A DNA stretch of 64,000 nt, taken from Neolewinella persica DSM 23188 (lineage in GTDB: Bacteria > Bacteroidota > Bacteroidia > Chitinophagales > Saprospiraceae). Under the pieces are notes generated by a model, which saw only the letters and a program-made list of their open reading frames with translations, was not told the origin of the DNA and did not search any database. The stretch is from contig NZ_KB890423.1 in the NCBI RefSeq assembly GCF_000373105.1, forward strand, positions 82,786 through 146,785. Direction: 5' to 3'. The translations under genes and the position numbers were made by a program. Below, in pieces: positions 8,577-17,810 of the stretch (position 1 is the first letter of the stretch; each line of letters starts with the position of its first letter).

Positions 8577-11500
8577 ATGAAAAATCACATACTATTAAAA
8601 GCTGCTCTGATGTTCTCCGGGTGGCTCTTCTGCGGGCTCTTAGTTGCCCAGCAAAGCGTTTCGGGCACCATAGTTGACGCCGATGGTACTCCACTGATCG
8701 GGGTGAACATCGTGCAACAAAACACTTCCAGTGGAACGGTTACTGATCTCGATGGCACCTATCAGCTAACGGTTCCTGGCGACGCTGTCCTCGTTATTAG
8801 TTATACCGGGTTTACCACAATTACCGAAGCAGTAGCTAATCGAAGTATTATCAACATCACGATGCAGGAAGGTGCCACACTGGATGAGGTAGTCGTTGTT
8901 GGTTATGGCCGTGAGAAAAAGTCAACGCTTACCGGCTCCGTTTCGGCGATCAATAGCGAGCAATTAACGGCGGTCCCCGTAGCCAATGCTGCTAACCTGC
9001 TTAGCGGTCGGGTCCCGGGCGTAATGACCCGTCAAAACTCCGGACTGCCGGGGGGAGAAGATACCCAGATCCGAATTCGTGGCTTCGCCAGGGCTCCTCT
9101 GGTACTGGTGGATGGTGTGCAAATGGACTTCAGCCGCATCGACCCCAACGACATTGAAACCATCACCATACTAAAAGATGCCGCCGCTGCCGTTTACGGT
9201 GCCCGGGCGGGCAACGGGGTTGTTTTGGTCACCACCAAACGGGGGACCACCGGCAAGCCTAAGATTGCTTACAACGGAAGTTACACCCTGCAGTCTGCTG
9301 TCTCTTTCCAGGAGCACGTCAGTGCCGGCCAGTATGTACAGTTGGTCCGTGAAGGAGACCTGAACGACGGCAACGGCTACGACTTCACCTTTGATGACCA
9401 GCTGCAGCAAAATTATGAAACCGGTGCTCCAGGTTTCGAGGGCGGAGACTGGGTCGGAGCCCTGATCGACAACAACGCGCCGATGCAACAGCACAATCTC
9501 AGCGTTTCTGGTGGCACGGCCGACATTAAGTATTACACTTCTTTCGGATACACCGATCAGGAGAGTTACTTCCGGACCCGGGATTTCGACTACAACCGGA
9601 TCAACGCCCGATCTAATATCGATGCGCAGATCAACCAAAACCTCAGCTTCAACCTGGATCTTTCTTACCGCGAAGAAACGACCAATCGGTCCACCAGCAA
9701 TCTAGGTGCCATCTGGACGGATCTGGCTACCGCCCAACCCATACTACCAACTAGTTTACCTGATCCTTCCATCGGAAACGCCTACTCAGGTTTTTCTCAG
9801 CGGAACCCGGTCCTGCTTACGGACCGGAGCAAAGTCGGCTTCTGGGATCAGGTTGACAATGTATTTCGTGGTAAACTCGGAGGCAATTATAAGATTCCCT
9901 TCATTAAGGGGCTGACCCTCCGGGCGGAAGTCAACGTCGAGCAGCTGAGCCGAGCCACCAAAAGCTTCCGTAAGTCGGCCGAACTTTATCAGTACCTGCC
10001 TGAAACGGACAATTACACGCTGGAAGGCGTGTTTAGCCCGGTAAGCAGTATTTCAGACGCTCAGTTTCGCCGGACCCAACTATACCCCCTCGTTTCCCTG
10101 GAGTATCAAAAGAAGGTTGGCAACCACAGCGTAAAGCTGCTCGGTATTGCAGAACAACAGACGCGGAAGTTCAGTAGCCTGAGTGCTTCCCGGCTGAACT
10201 TGCTGGCCAGCTCCATTCCTGAGCTCTTCATTGGATCCACTGATCAGCAACTGAACAGTGGTAATTCCGGAGCCGATATTGGCCGTAAAAGTGTCGTTGG
10301 CCGCCTCAACTACGGATTTAAAGACCGTTACCTTTTCGAAGCGACCATGCGCGCTGACGGTAACGTCCTTTTTGCACCCGAAACCCGTTGGGGCTATTTC
10401 CCCAGTGTATCCGCCGGGTGGGTTATTTCCGAAGAATCTTTCTTCAACAGTTCAAAGGTTGTTGACTTCCTGAAGTTACGTGCATCATACTCCCGGTTGG
10501 GGGACGACCAGGCCAACGGCCTCAATGGCTATGATTACCTGACGGGTTACGATCTGGAGGGTAGCCCATACTTGTTTGGCGAAAGTGAAGGTCAGCCAAG
10601 AATTCGTACCCGTGGCCTGGTCAATCCGGCCCTGACCTGGGAGATTCTGACAATGACCAATATTGGCCTGGAAGCGACCCTATTTGATGGCAAGTTAGGC
10701 GTGGAAATTGATGTGTTCAATCGTAAGAGGGAAGGCATCATCGACATCAACGTGGAAGACGTACCCTCTACTTTCGGTGCCGTCCTTCCGGTGGTCAACA
10801 TCAACTCTCAGGAGAGCAGAGGTTTTGAAGTATTGCTGAGTTATGAGCAAAGAATCGGTGCCTTCAAGATTGACATTTCTCCAAATATATCTCTTGCGCG
10901 TTCTACCTGGCTGGAAGTCAAAAGCCAGGAAGATTTCACCGACCCTGACCAGAAGCGCCTGTTTGAACTCGATGGCAAGCGTGTCAACCGTTTCGTCGGC
11001 TACCGCAGCGATGGTATCTTCATGAGCCAGGCTGAGATCGACGATTATGGCGTTGTCCAGGATGGTAACGCTAACACTACCCTGCGCCCGGGAGACATTC
11101 GCTACCGGGATCTCGACGGCGACGGTGAGATCACCTTTCGCGACCAGGATGAAATCGCCTTCAATACGGGCTTGCCCGAACTGGCCGGCGGTCTTAACCT
11201 TGGCATAACGTACAAGAATTTCCGCTTGAGTGGCCTGCTGCAGGGCGCGTCCAATTTCAGCATCAACATTTCGGGTAATGCACGCAGCGCCTTCAGCAAC
11301 GCCTCCATTCCATTTGTTTACCATTACGACAACCGCTGGCAGCCAGACCCCAATAACCCCGGGGTCAACATCAACCCCAACGCCAGCCTGCCCGCCATCA
11401 CCCAGGCACCAGGAGCCAACAACAACCGTGTCTCCGATTTCTGGGTAAAGAATGTGAACTACTTAAGGCTTAAGAATCTTAACCTGACTTACGCACTGCC

Positions 11501-11687
11501 CGCCAGTATCCTGTCTAAAATCGGGATCGGGACGATGGATGTCTACGTTGCAGGTGAGAACATTCTTACCACCAACAACCTTGGCATCTTCCAGAATGCT
11601 TTCGACCCCGAAGCACAGTCAGGTAACCCCGCCCGAACCTTCCCAATCACCAGGACCATCGCCTTCGGCCTGCGGGCTTCATTGTAA
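8577..11687 (+). CDS. susC-like: SusC/RagA-type TonB-linked outer membrane transporter
   Basis: The protein is about 1036 residues from the ATG at 8577; an in-frame TTG two codons earlier is less likely. It has a signal peptide, an N-terminal CarboxypepD_reg-like domain (VSGTIVDADGTPLIGVNI block), a TonB-box/plug junction (DEVVVVGYG) and the SusC plug signature (LVLVDGVQ, ILKDAAAAVYGARAGNGV). A long beta-barrel of the SusC type follows, with a closing segment ending in RTIAFGLRASL. With SusD it forms a TonB-energised pump that imports oligosaccharides across the outer membrane. It starts the plus-strand arm of the locus and is followed 21 bases later by susD. The nearby sulfatases point to a sulfated glycan as substrate, but the sugar itself is unknown. 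Confidence 0.96.
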   Translation: MKNHILLKAALMFSGWLFCGLLVAQQSVSGTIVDADGTPLIGVNIVQQNTSSGTVTDLDGTYQLTVPGDAVLVISYTGFTTITEAVANRSIINITMQEGATLDEVVVVGYGREKKSTLTGSVSAINSEQLTAVPVANAANLLSGRVPGVMTRQNSGLPGGEDTQIRIRGFARAPLVLVDGVQMDFSRIDPNDIETITILKDAAAAVYGARAGNGVVLVTTKRGTTGKPKIAYNGSYTLQSAVSFQEHVSAGQYVQLVREGDLNDGNGYDFTFDDQLQQNYETGAPGFEGGDWVGALIDNNAPMQQHNLSVSGGTADIKYYTSFGYTDQESYFRTRDFDYNRINARSNIDAQINQNLSFNLDLSYREETTNRSTSNLGAIWTDLATAQPILPTSLPDPSIGNAYSGFSQRNPVLLTDRSKVGFWDQVDNVFRGKLGGNYKIPFIKGLTLRAEVNVEQLSRATKSFRKSAELYQYLPETDNYTLEGVFSPVSSISDAQFRRTQLYPLVSLEYQKKVGNHSVKLLGIAEQQTRKFSSLSASRLNLLASSIPELFIGSTDQQLNSGNSGADIGRKSVVGRLNYGFKDRYLFEATMRADGNVLFAPETRWGYFPSVSAGWVISEESFFNSSKVVDFLKLRASYSRLGDDQANGLNGYDYLTGYDLEGSPYLFGESEGQPRIRTRGLVNPALTWEILTMTNIGLEATLFDGKLGVEIDVFNRKREGIIDINVEDVPSTFGAVLPVVNINSQESRGFEVLLSYEQRIGAFKIDISPNISLARSTWLEVKSQEDFTDPDQKRLFELDGKRVNRFVGYRSDGIFMSQAEIDDYGVVQDGNANTTLRPGDIRYRDLDGDGEITFRDQDEIAFNTGLPELAGGLNLGITYKNFRLSGLLQGASNFSINISGNARSAFSNASIPFVYHYDNRWQPDPNNPGVNINPNASLPAITQAPGANNNRVSDFWVKNVNYLRLKNLNLTYALPASILSKIGIGTMDVYVAGENILTTNNLGIFQNAFDPEAQSGNPARTFPITRTIAFGLRASL

Positions 11688-11708
11688 ACTATCATATACA
11701 GATTGATT

Positions 11709-13490
11709 ATGAAAAATTCATTCAATTACTTACTACTTGCTGTATTCCTGGCCTTTTCCTCGTGTCAGGATCCTTTTGAGTTGACGCCAACCGATATCAT
11801 TTCCGGATCAGTCGTCTTTGAAGATGAAGGCCTCGCGGATGCTTTTCTGGCAGACCTCTACGAACGGGCATTGTTTCATTATAACACTGGTCAGTCGAAC
11901 TTCGAAATGAATCTGGTCAATGCTTTTGGTGGAGAATCACGAAATTTCGCCCCCTGGCAATCTCCGTTTGGCCAGGTTATGGACACCGATTTTGATGAGA
12001 ATGGTGCCGGAGTCATCGCTCATTGGCCCTACAATACCATTCGCGAATGCAACGTCTACATTGAAGGGTTACCGTTGTCTGCAGGGTTGGACCAGGATTA
12101 TATTGCCATCAGGGTGGGGGAAGCACGCTTTATCCGCGCCTGGGAATATTTCCAAATGGTTATCCGGTATGGGGGAGTGCCGATCGTGACCAGCGCCTTA
12201 CCCGCAGATGCCAGCGACGAAGAACTCTTCGTTAACCGTAATTCTGAAAAAGAGGTGTATGATTTCATCGCCTCGGAAATGGATGCCATTGCCGCCGTCC
12301 TGCCCGGGCAAGCGGATATCGACGGACGCGTTACCCGGTGGGCGGCCCTGGCGCTGAAAAGCCGGGCCATGCTTTACGCTGCCAGCGTCGCCAATTTCGG
12401 GACACAACAACTCAATGGTATCCTTGGCTTCCCTTCCAATGAGGCAAACAACTACTACCAGCAGTCGTTAAGTGCCTCTATGGAAATCATGCAAAACGGA
12501 CCGTTTTCCCTCTATCGAAATAATGCTGACCCAGTGGAGAATTTCACTAACCTGTTCCTTGATGAAGCAAACAACCCGGAAGTCATCTTTGCCGAAAAGT
12601 ATGACCTCGAAGCCGGTAAGAACCACAGCTGGGACATAACCGGAACACCCGCAGGCTTTGGCTTTGCCTGGAACTCCAACTATCCGGTTTACCTGGAAAC
12701 TATGGAGTTGTTTGACTTCACCGATGGTGCATCCGGCAAGGTAGATCGTTCGCTCTATGACGACGCAACCCCCATTGACCCAGCCCGGTTCTTTGGCGAA
12801 CGTGACCCTCGTTTCCGAGCTTCGGTATTCTATCCGGGTACTTCCTTTAAAGGCGGCACCTTTTACTCTCACCGTAGTACAGACTACACGGACCCCGCTA
12901 CCGGAATGGTTACCCAAACCACTGCACCCGGATTCATTATTCCGGGCTCCGATGGCTGGCCTGGTTCCGGCCATCCACGGCACCGTGGTGGTAACCCAAC
13001 TGGTCTGTTAACCCGTAAAATGATCAACCCCGCCACGCCCGACGGCACCGCCTCCAGCACCGACGTCATCATCATGCGCTACGGAGAGATCCTGCTCAAC
13101 TACGTGGAAGCCGCTTTCTATCTGGGCGACCCCAACGGTGATATGGCAACGGTCTTCAACGACATTCGCGACAGAGCCGGCATGCCGGAACTTACCACCG
13201 CCGAAATCACGGAGGATCGTATTCGTCAGGAAAGAAGGGTCGAGTTGGCCTTCGAATCCCAGATATTCTGGGACTTGAGAAGGTGGCGGACTGCCGTTGA
13301 AGAACTGCACAACGTGCAGCGTCACCGGACGCACTATCGCTACAACTACGATACGGGCATGTACACTATTGCCATTGCAGACGGTGACCTGGGCAGGGTA
13401 CGCCTGCACCCCGAAAAAAACTACTACTACGCCCTTGGCTTAAACCGGATTGCCGACAACCCTAACCTTGTGGAAAATCCAGGTTATTGA
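11709..13490 (+). CDS. susD-like: SusD/RagB-family surface glycan-binding lipoprotein
   Basis: The 593-residue reading starts from the ATG at 11709; a TTG two codons upstream is in frame but less likely. The leader ends in a lipobox (FSSC near residue 19), giving an outer-membrane surface lipoprotein. SusD signatures include the N-terminal block around 'RFIRAWEYFQMVIRYGGVP' and the C-terminal 'RIRQERRVELAFESQIFWDLRRW' region (shown here in part only), typical of the SusD/RagB fold with TPR-like helices. It acts as the lid and glycan-binding partner of the upstream SusC. It is followed by a 919-base repeat-rich gap before the next locus gene. Confidence 0.95.
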   Translation: MKNSFNYLLLAVFLAFSSCQDPFELTPTDIISGSVVFEDEGLADAFLADLYERALFHYNTGQSNFEMNLVNAFGGESRNFAPWQSPFGQVMDTDFDENGAGVIAHWPYNTIRECNVYIEGLPLSAGLDQDYIAIRVGEARFIRAWEYFQMVIRYGGVPIVTSALPADASDEELFVNRNSEKEVYDFIASEMDAIAAVLPGQADIDGRVTRWAALALKSRAMLYAASVANFGTQQLNGILGFPSNEANNYYQQSLSASMEIMQNGPFSLYRNNADPVENFTNLFLDEANNPEVIFAEKYDLEAGKNHSWDITGTPAGFGFAWNSNYPVYLETMELFDFTDGASGKVDRSLYDDATPIDPARFFGERDPRFRASVFYPGTSFKGGTFYSHRSTDYTDPATGMVTQTTAPGFIIPGSDGWPGSGHPRHRGGNPTGLLTRKMINPATPDGTASSTDVIIMRYGEILLNYVEAAFYLGDPNGDMATVFNDIRDRAGMPELTTAEITEDRIRQERRVELAFESQIFWDLRRWRTAVEELHNVQRHRTHYRYNYDTGMYTIAIADGDLGRVRLHPEKNYYYALGLNRIADNPNLVENPGY

Positions 13491-13607
13491 TACATATGTT
13501 TTCAGCCACACGACCTCGAATAAAACCTTAGCATAATAGTATGTTGCTAAATATTCCGGTGGTACAGCTATAAATTTTTGCTGTTTTTCACTTGTCGCTT
13601 AGTGACC

Positions 13608-13663
13608 GCCCTTGAGTTGCCTGGGACAAGGAGGAACGACGCGGTCCCAGGTAACTCAAGGGC
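13608..13663. terminator. Long hairpin downstream of susD
   Basis: GCCCTTGAGTTGCCTGGGAC (13608-13627) pairs with GTCCCAGGTAACTCAAGGGC (13644-13663) with a single mismatch. Two further small hairpins follow at once: ACGACGCGCTGCGTCGT (about 13677-13693) and GCAAAGTCC...GGACTTTGC (about 13702-13727). They could end the susCD transcript or be RNA structure of the surrounding element. Confidence 0.45.
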
Positions 13664-13801
13664 CGTTAAGGTAGGACGACGCGCTGCGTCGTTAGGTTAA
13701 TGCAAAGTCCGTTACCCCGGACTTTGCCCAGGGTAGCTATTGTATATTCGATACGCGAAATTCGGACCCGTTAAACTTTTTAGAATTTATGTTACACTGT
13801 A

Positions 13802-13972
13802 CTAGTGCTCTGTCAGGCCGACCTTGTCACACTACCTGCGGCGCCTTTTGCCCGCTGGTGACGTTTGCTTGAATCCTCATTTAGCTACGGCTAACTCTGG
13901 TTAAAGCGCCTTGTCAGCAGGGCAATACCCACCAGCATTTAATGCGACGGAATCGACCTGACAGAGCACTAG
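13802..13972. mobile_element. MITE-like element of 171 bases flanked by CTAG
   Basis: The first 20 bases (CTAGTGCTCTGTCAGGCCGA) and the reverse complement of the last 20 (CTAGTGCTCTGTCAGGTCGA) match at 19 of 20 positions. The outermost CTAG is self-complementary and may be a four-base target duplication, as made by some IS5-type transposases (YTAR target); that link is speculative. The inside has no reading frame of note. It interrupts the outer inverted-repeat element, so it is the younger insertion. Confidence 0.5.
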
Positions 13973-13992
13973 CTGTACCACCGGTTTTGATT

Positions 13993-14018
13993 AGGGCGGG
14001 GCCATAGGTTCAAAAAGG
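13993..14018 (-). repeat. Degenerate copy of the dispersed GC-rich repeat
   Basis: AGGGCGGGGCCATAGGTTCA and the following AAAAGG resemble the reverse complement of the repeat core with about four changes. Confidence 0.35.
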
Positions 14019-14095
14019 ATTTAAGGAGCAAGAGACGAAGGGTGACAGTAACCACTAAAGTATTCAGGCGCCAAGAGCTACACTAAGGAGAATTA

Positions 14096-14122
14096 GGGGG
14101 CGGGGTCGCAGGTGCAAAATGG
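14096..14122 (-). repeat. Copy of the dispersed GC-rich repeat
   Basis: GGGGCGGGGTCGCAGGTGCA followed by AAATGG is a good minus-strand match to the repeat core. It pairs at a distance with the opposite-facing copy at 14322-14350. Confidence 0.55.
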
Positions 14123-14321
14123 AAGATCGAAGCAGGAACATACCCTTCACGAAGTGGTTTTGGGAAATTGCGTGGCGCTGAGCGCCTTCAAGCGCTACCG
14201 ACGAACCTGCTAGTGAAGTGAAAACTATGTTTCATTTCAGAAACTTCCTGACTTATTCCGTACGAACGGAGCTTTGCCCGTGAGTATCGGCACACTGAAG
14301 GTCTCTTCCTTGCCTTCCGAC

Positions 14322-14350
14322 CTTTCCTTGCATCCTGCGGCCGCGCCTCC
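14322..14350 (+). repeat. Copy of the dispersed GC-rich repeat
   Basis: CCTTGCATCCTGCGGCCGCG followed by CCTCC matches the repeat core with one inserted base. It lies about 60 bases before the sulfatase start at 14410 and faces the copy at 14096-14122. Confidence 0.5.
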
Positions 14351-14409
14351 TTCTCTTGCCCTCCTCCCGCCAAACAAAAAAACCAGCCACCTTTCCATAA
14401 ACTTTGATC

Positions 14410-15819
14410 ATGCGCTTCCCGCTTCTCTTATTATTCCTGGTCCTGATCCTCCCCGCCTGCAAAAGCCCGCAGACCAGTACTGACCGCCCGCCCAACCTCG
14501 TCCTTATATTAGTTGATGACCTGGGATATGGCGATGTAGGCTTCAACGGTTGCCAGGACATCCCCACGCCTCACATTGATCGGCTGGCGGCAGCAGGCGT
14601 GATCTTCACCAACGGCTACGTTAGCTACCCCGTATGCGGCCCCAGCCGCGCCGGGTTAATCACCGGTCGTTACCAGGATCGTTTTGGCTTCTCCCGTAAT
14701 CCACTCTTTGCCCCCAATGACCCCGATATGGGATTGCCGGTAGCGGAAGAGACCATTGCTGAGGTCCTGCACAAGGTGGGCTACAAATCAGCAGCTCTGG
14801 GCAAGTGGCACCTCGGTGCGCACGAAAGCCAGCGGCCTTTGGTACAGGGCTTCGATGATTTCTTTGGTTTCCTTACCGGCGGGCATCGGTATTTTCCTAA
14901 GGACTATACCCTGGCCGACGAATACGAGGTAAATAGCCAATACGCTGCCTACCGCACAAAATTATTGCGGAACGAAACCCGGATCGAGGAAACGGAGTAC
15001 CTCACCGATGCGCTCTCCCGCGAGGCGGTGAATTATATTGAGAAGTACCAGGGCAACCCCTTCTTTATTTACCTGGCATATAATGCGCCGCATGCGCCAA
15101 TGGAAGCCACCGATAAATACCTTGATCGATTCCCCCACATTGAAAACAAACGCCGACGAACCTACGCCGCCATGGTGAGTGCCGTCGATGATGGGGTAGG
15201 GCGCATCCTTGATCAGCTGGAAGCACTCCATCTGGAAGAAAACACCCTGGTCGTTTTTCTTTCCGACAACGGTGGGCCGGAACACGTTAATGGTTCGGAT
15301 AATGGGGCCTTACGTGGCAGGAAAGGCGATCTTTTTGAGGGAGGCATTCGGGTTCCTTATGCGATGAAATGGCCAGGGGAAATCCCGGCAGGTCTTCGAT
15401 ACGATGAAATGGTTAGCTCGTTGGACATTTTGGGTACCATGGCTGGCCAACAGGCAGGTGGTAACCCGGCAAAGAACCCCTTAGATGGTGTTGACCTTTT
15501 GCCATTCCTCAAAGGAGCGGCTGATGGTCTGCCACACAATCAGCTTTTCTGGAAGAAGGTGGATCAACAGCGACATGCTATCCGGAGAGGGACAGATAAA
15601 TTGATCAGTTTTCAGGATGGGCCGCAGTTGTATGATCTGGGCGAAGACATTGGGGAAGCAAATAACCTGGTGGAGCAACAGGCTGCTAAGGTGAAAGGCC
15701 TGGAAGAAGCCTGGGAGGCTTGGAACGCGAACAACCAGGACCCCGTATTCCTCGGTCTCCTGCAGGATTCTCTTTACAGCACCCTTCACCCAAACCGTTT
15801 CACCCGACCAAACGATTAA
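14410..15819 (+). CDS. Lipoprotein type I sulfatase
   Basis: The ATG at 14410 is chosen over the in-frame TTG at 14404, because it begins directly with the basic-hydrophobic leader; the product is 469 residues. The lipobox is LPAC with Cys17. VDDLGYGD supplies the metal-site Asp pair (D36-D37), and C76-G-P-S-R80 is the formylglycine motif. GKWHLG and LSDNGG blocks complete the active site, followed by the C-terminal QLYDLGEDIGEANNL segment. The GHRYFPKDY segment and overall order resemble the large arylsulfatase A-like group. It is followed after 3 bases by the beta-helix gene, so the two are almost certainly co-transcribed. They are probably exported enzymes acting on the same sulfated glycan. 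Confidence 0.92.
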   Translation: MRFPLLLLFLVLILPACKSPQTSTDRPPNLVLILVDDLGYGDVGFNGCQDIPTPHIDRLAAAGVIFTNGYVSYPVCGPSRAGLITGRYQDRFGFSRNPLFAPNDPDMGLPVAEETIAEVLHKVGYKSAALGKWHLGAHESQRPLVQGFDDFFGFLTGGHRYFPKDYTLADEYEVNSQYAAYRTKLLRNETRIEETEYLTDALSREAVNYIEKYQGNPFFIYLAYNAPHAPMEATDKYLDRFPHIENKRRRTYAAMVSAVDDGVGRILDQLEALHLEENTLVVFLSDNGGPEHVNGSDNGALRGRKGDLFEGGIRVPYAMKWPGEIPAGLRYDEMVSSLDILGTMAGQQAGGNPAKNPLDGVDLLPFLKGAADGLPHNQLFWKKVDQQRHAIRRGTDKLISFQDGPQLYDLGEDIGEANNLVEQQAAKVKGLEEAWEAWNANNQDPVFLGLLQDSLYSTLHPNRFTRPND

Positions 15820-15822
15820 TTT

Positions 15823-17694
15823 ATGCGTCTTCTACTACTTAACCGATCACTTCTCCTGGTCTTCATGGCCCTGTTCTTTTTGTCCGGCTCCCTTTCAGCC
15901 ACCACCTTCTACGTCAGCACCTCCTCGGGGGATGATGGAAATGACGGCCTGAGCGCCACATCAGCCTGGCAAACCATCGGAAAAGTGAACGCCCGGTTAA
16001 TGGAACCCGGTGACAGCGTGCTTTTTCACGCTGGAGAGACCTTTGTTGGTCAACTTCGACTCGTCAACGAAAGTGGGGATCCGGGCTTTCCGATTGTAAT
16101 CAGTAGATATGGGACAGGGGAGCGGCCGGTGATTGATGGTGACGGCCATTTAGCCACCATCCTCCTCGAAAACAGTGGTCAGGTCCACCTCTCTGAGTTT
16201 GAAATTAAAAACGACGGAGGGCCTGCTCAACCTGGCACTTCCGTGAAACTCCGGTATGGCCTTTACCTGGTCAATACCTTCACGGACGGGACCACTTTCG
16301 ATCACTACCGGTTCACCAACCTGACCTTTCGGAATATTTACTCCACCCAGCAAATAAACGATGATGATCAAACGGGGGTTAATGCCCACGCCATCAAAAC
16401 GAAAAACTCCGGATTCAATCCTGAACATCCCATTCACTTCCGGGATATGCTCGTGGAAGGCTGCTTTTTTACCCGCACCGGCCGCCATGCCGTGGTGATT
16501 GGTGCCACCGACCAGCTTACCCTGCGGAGTAACCTGTTTCAACACGTGGGCGGAGCTGGTATGGTCATGGCCGCTCATAGCCGGAACATCCTCGTCGAAG
16601 ACAACATAACTGATCATACCGGTTCTAACCTCGACCCGCGTATGGCAGCAAGGGGAAGCGGTTTGTGGGCATACCGCACGACCAACCTGACGGTGCAAAA
16701 CAATCGATTCCTGCACGCCCGGGGCTTTAAAGATTCCTTTGGCATGCACATCGATATTGGCAACCGCAATGTGGTGTATCAGTACAATTACAGCGAAGAC
16801 AACGAAGGGGGATTTGTGGAAATCCTGGGCGGCAACAGGAACGTCGGATATCGTTACAACGTAAGTGTCGGAGACGGCTGGCGGATGCGGGGCCCGCAAC
16901 TGGGTAGAATCTTTTGGGTCGGTGGCTGGTCCGGGACGGTAAACCAGCCCGCAGCCTCCGACAGTGTTTTTATCTACAATAACTCAGTGTACGTACGAGA
17001 CACGATCGCCCCACGGATATGGATTGAGGCCGTAACGAAAAACACCCGGATCTATAACAACATCGTCTACGTAGCGAATGAATTCAGTGACGTGTTCATT
17101 AAGAATGACCCCAGACTAAATGACTTCAGCCACAACATCTGGTTCGGCAATATTGCTAACCGGGACACGGATGGGGAAGTCTATCAGGGAGTTACAGATT
17201 TTCACGAAGACCCACGATATGAAAAGACCCCACCAAGGGACTGGGAGGACGTTCGACTTTTAGCTGGTAGTCCGGCGATAGGTACCGGAAAATTGATCTA
17301 TGACCCAGCCGTCAGTCATCCGTTCGATGGGTACAGCAATCATGGCGGTCGGGATTTCTTTGGGCAGTGGGTGTCTACTACGGAACCTTCTAATATTGGG
17401 GCTTATAACGGCTTGCCGGTCAGCACGGCCTCTCCGGAAAGACTTCCGGTGCAGGTGTATCCTAATCCGGTTAACCGGGGCAAGGCACTCACCATTGAAG
17501 TGCCGCGCGAAATGCAGCGGGACCGGGTTCAGCTGCAGTTGGTTGACACTACCGGTAGGGTAGTGCTGGAATTCGCTGCTCAGGGACGGGAGACCATTGA
17601 GTGTAAGACTTCTATGCTTTCTGGGGGGAGTTATTTGCTGCGGCTTAGTGGCGGTAGGTTTCGGGTTACTCGGTGGGTTGTTTTAGTAGAATAG
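15823..17694 (+). CDS. Secreted right-handed beta-helix protein with type IX sorting tail
   Basis: This 623-residue protein has a signal peptide (about 1-25). It then has the opening block common to parallel beta-helix proteins of polysaccharide loci (FYVSTSSGDDGNDG, then a W-x-T-I-x-K-V segment). Several N/G-rich rungs of 20-25 residues follow (about 100-420; for example LTLRSNLF, ILVEDNITDH, LTVQNNRF). The last 80 residues contain the VYPNPV block and a beta-rich region typical of the Por secretion-system (type IX) C-terminal sorting domain. The beta-helix fold is shared by polysaccharide lyases and several glycosidases, so this is the likely backbone-cleaving enzyme of the locus, but catalytic residues cannot be assigned by eye. 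It follows the sulfatase by 3 bases. Confidence 0.85.
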   Translation: MRLLLLNRSLLLVFMALFFLSGSLSATTFYVSTSSGDDGNDGLSATSAWQTIGKVNARLMEPGDSVLFHAGETFVGQLRLVNESGDPGFPIVISRYGTGERPVIDGDGHLATILLENSGQVHLSEFEIKNDGGPAQPGTSVKLRYGLYLVNTFTDGTTFDHYRFTNLTFRNIYSTQQINDDDQTGVNAHAIKTKNSGFNPEHPIHFRDMLVEGCFFTRTGRHAVVIGATDQLTLRSNLFQHVGGAGMVMAAHSRNILVEDNITDHTGSNLDPRMAARGSGLWAYRTTNLTVQNNRFLHARGFKDSFGMHIDIGNRNVVYQYNYSEDNEGGFVEILGGNRNVGYRYNVSVGDGWRMRGPQLGRIFWVGGWSGTVNQPAASDSVFIYNNSVYVRDTIAPRIWIEAVTKNTRIYNNIVYVANEFSDVFIKNDPRLNDFSHNIWFGNIANRDTDGEVYQGVTDFHEDPRYEKTPPRDWEDVRLLAGSPAIGTGKLIYDPAVSHPFDGYSNHGGRDFFGQWVSTTEPSNIGAYNGLPVSTASPERLPVQVYPNPVNRGKALTIEVPREMQRDRVQLQLVDTTGRVVLEFAAQGRETIECKTSMLSGGSYLLRLSGGRFRVTRWVVLVE

Positions 17695-17733
17695 TTTGGG
17701 AGGCCGCTTTACCTTCTGCATATCTCAGGTATT

Positions 17734-17788
17734 GTTCCCCGGCACTTGTGCCGGTTGATAAATGGGGCCGGCACAAGTGCCGGGGAAC
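17734..17788. terminator. Perfect 21-base inverted repeat, likely bidirectional terminator
   Basis: GTTCCCCGGCACTTGTGCCGG (17734-17754) is exactly complementary to 17768-17788. Each arm also contains its own smaller palindrome (CCGGCAC...GTGCCGG), so cruciform alternatives exist. It lies between the beta-helix gene (plus, ends 17694) and the STAND gene (minus, ends 17811), the expected place for a shared terminator. Confidence 0.6.
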
Positions 17789-17810
17789 TAAAGTTGCAGC
17801 CACCCCATCC

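Larger units (their letters stand above)
13556..13984. mobile_element. Outer inverted-repeat element (non-autonomous, interrupted)
   Basis: CCGGTGGTACAGCTA at 13556-13570 is an exact reverse complement of TAGCTGTACCACCGG at 13970-13984. The enclosed DNA has no open frame for a transposase. A second inverted-repeat element (13802-13972) sits at its right end, so the outer one looks like an older element interrupted by the inner one. Inverted ends are seen; mobility is inferred. Confidence 0.45.
13491..14409. other. Repeat-rich gap between susD and a sulfatase
   Basis: This 919-base stretch has no convincing gene. From left to right it holds three close hairpins (13608-13727), an inner inverted-repeat element (13802-13972) nested in a larger one (13556-13984), a degenerate and a good copy of the dispersed GC-rich repeat on the minus strand (13993, 14096), and an opposite-facing copy at 14322. 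It looks like a site of repeated insertion of small non-coding elements. Confidence 0.6.

Noticed and set aside
10695..11324. Minus-strand frame of 209 codons inside susC
   Set aside because: Antisense to a clear SusC barrel region, with no recognisable domain or start context.
16150..16899. Minus-strand frame of 249 codons inside the beta-helix gene
   Set aside because: Antisense to a protein with signal peptide, repeat rungs and a sorting tail; the antisense product has no domain.
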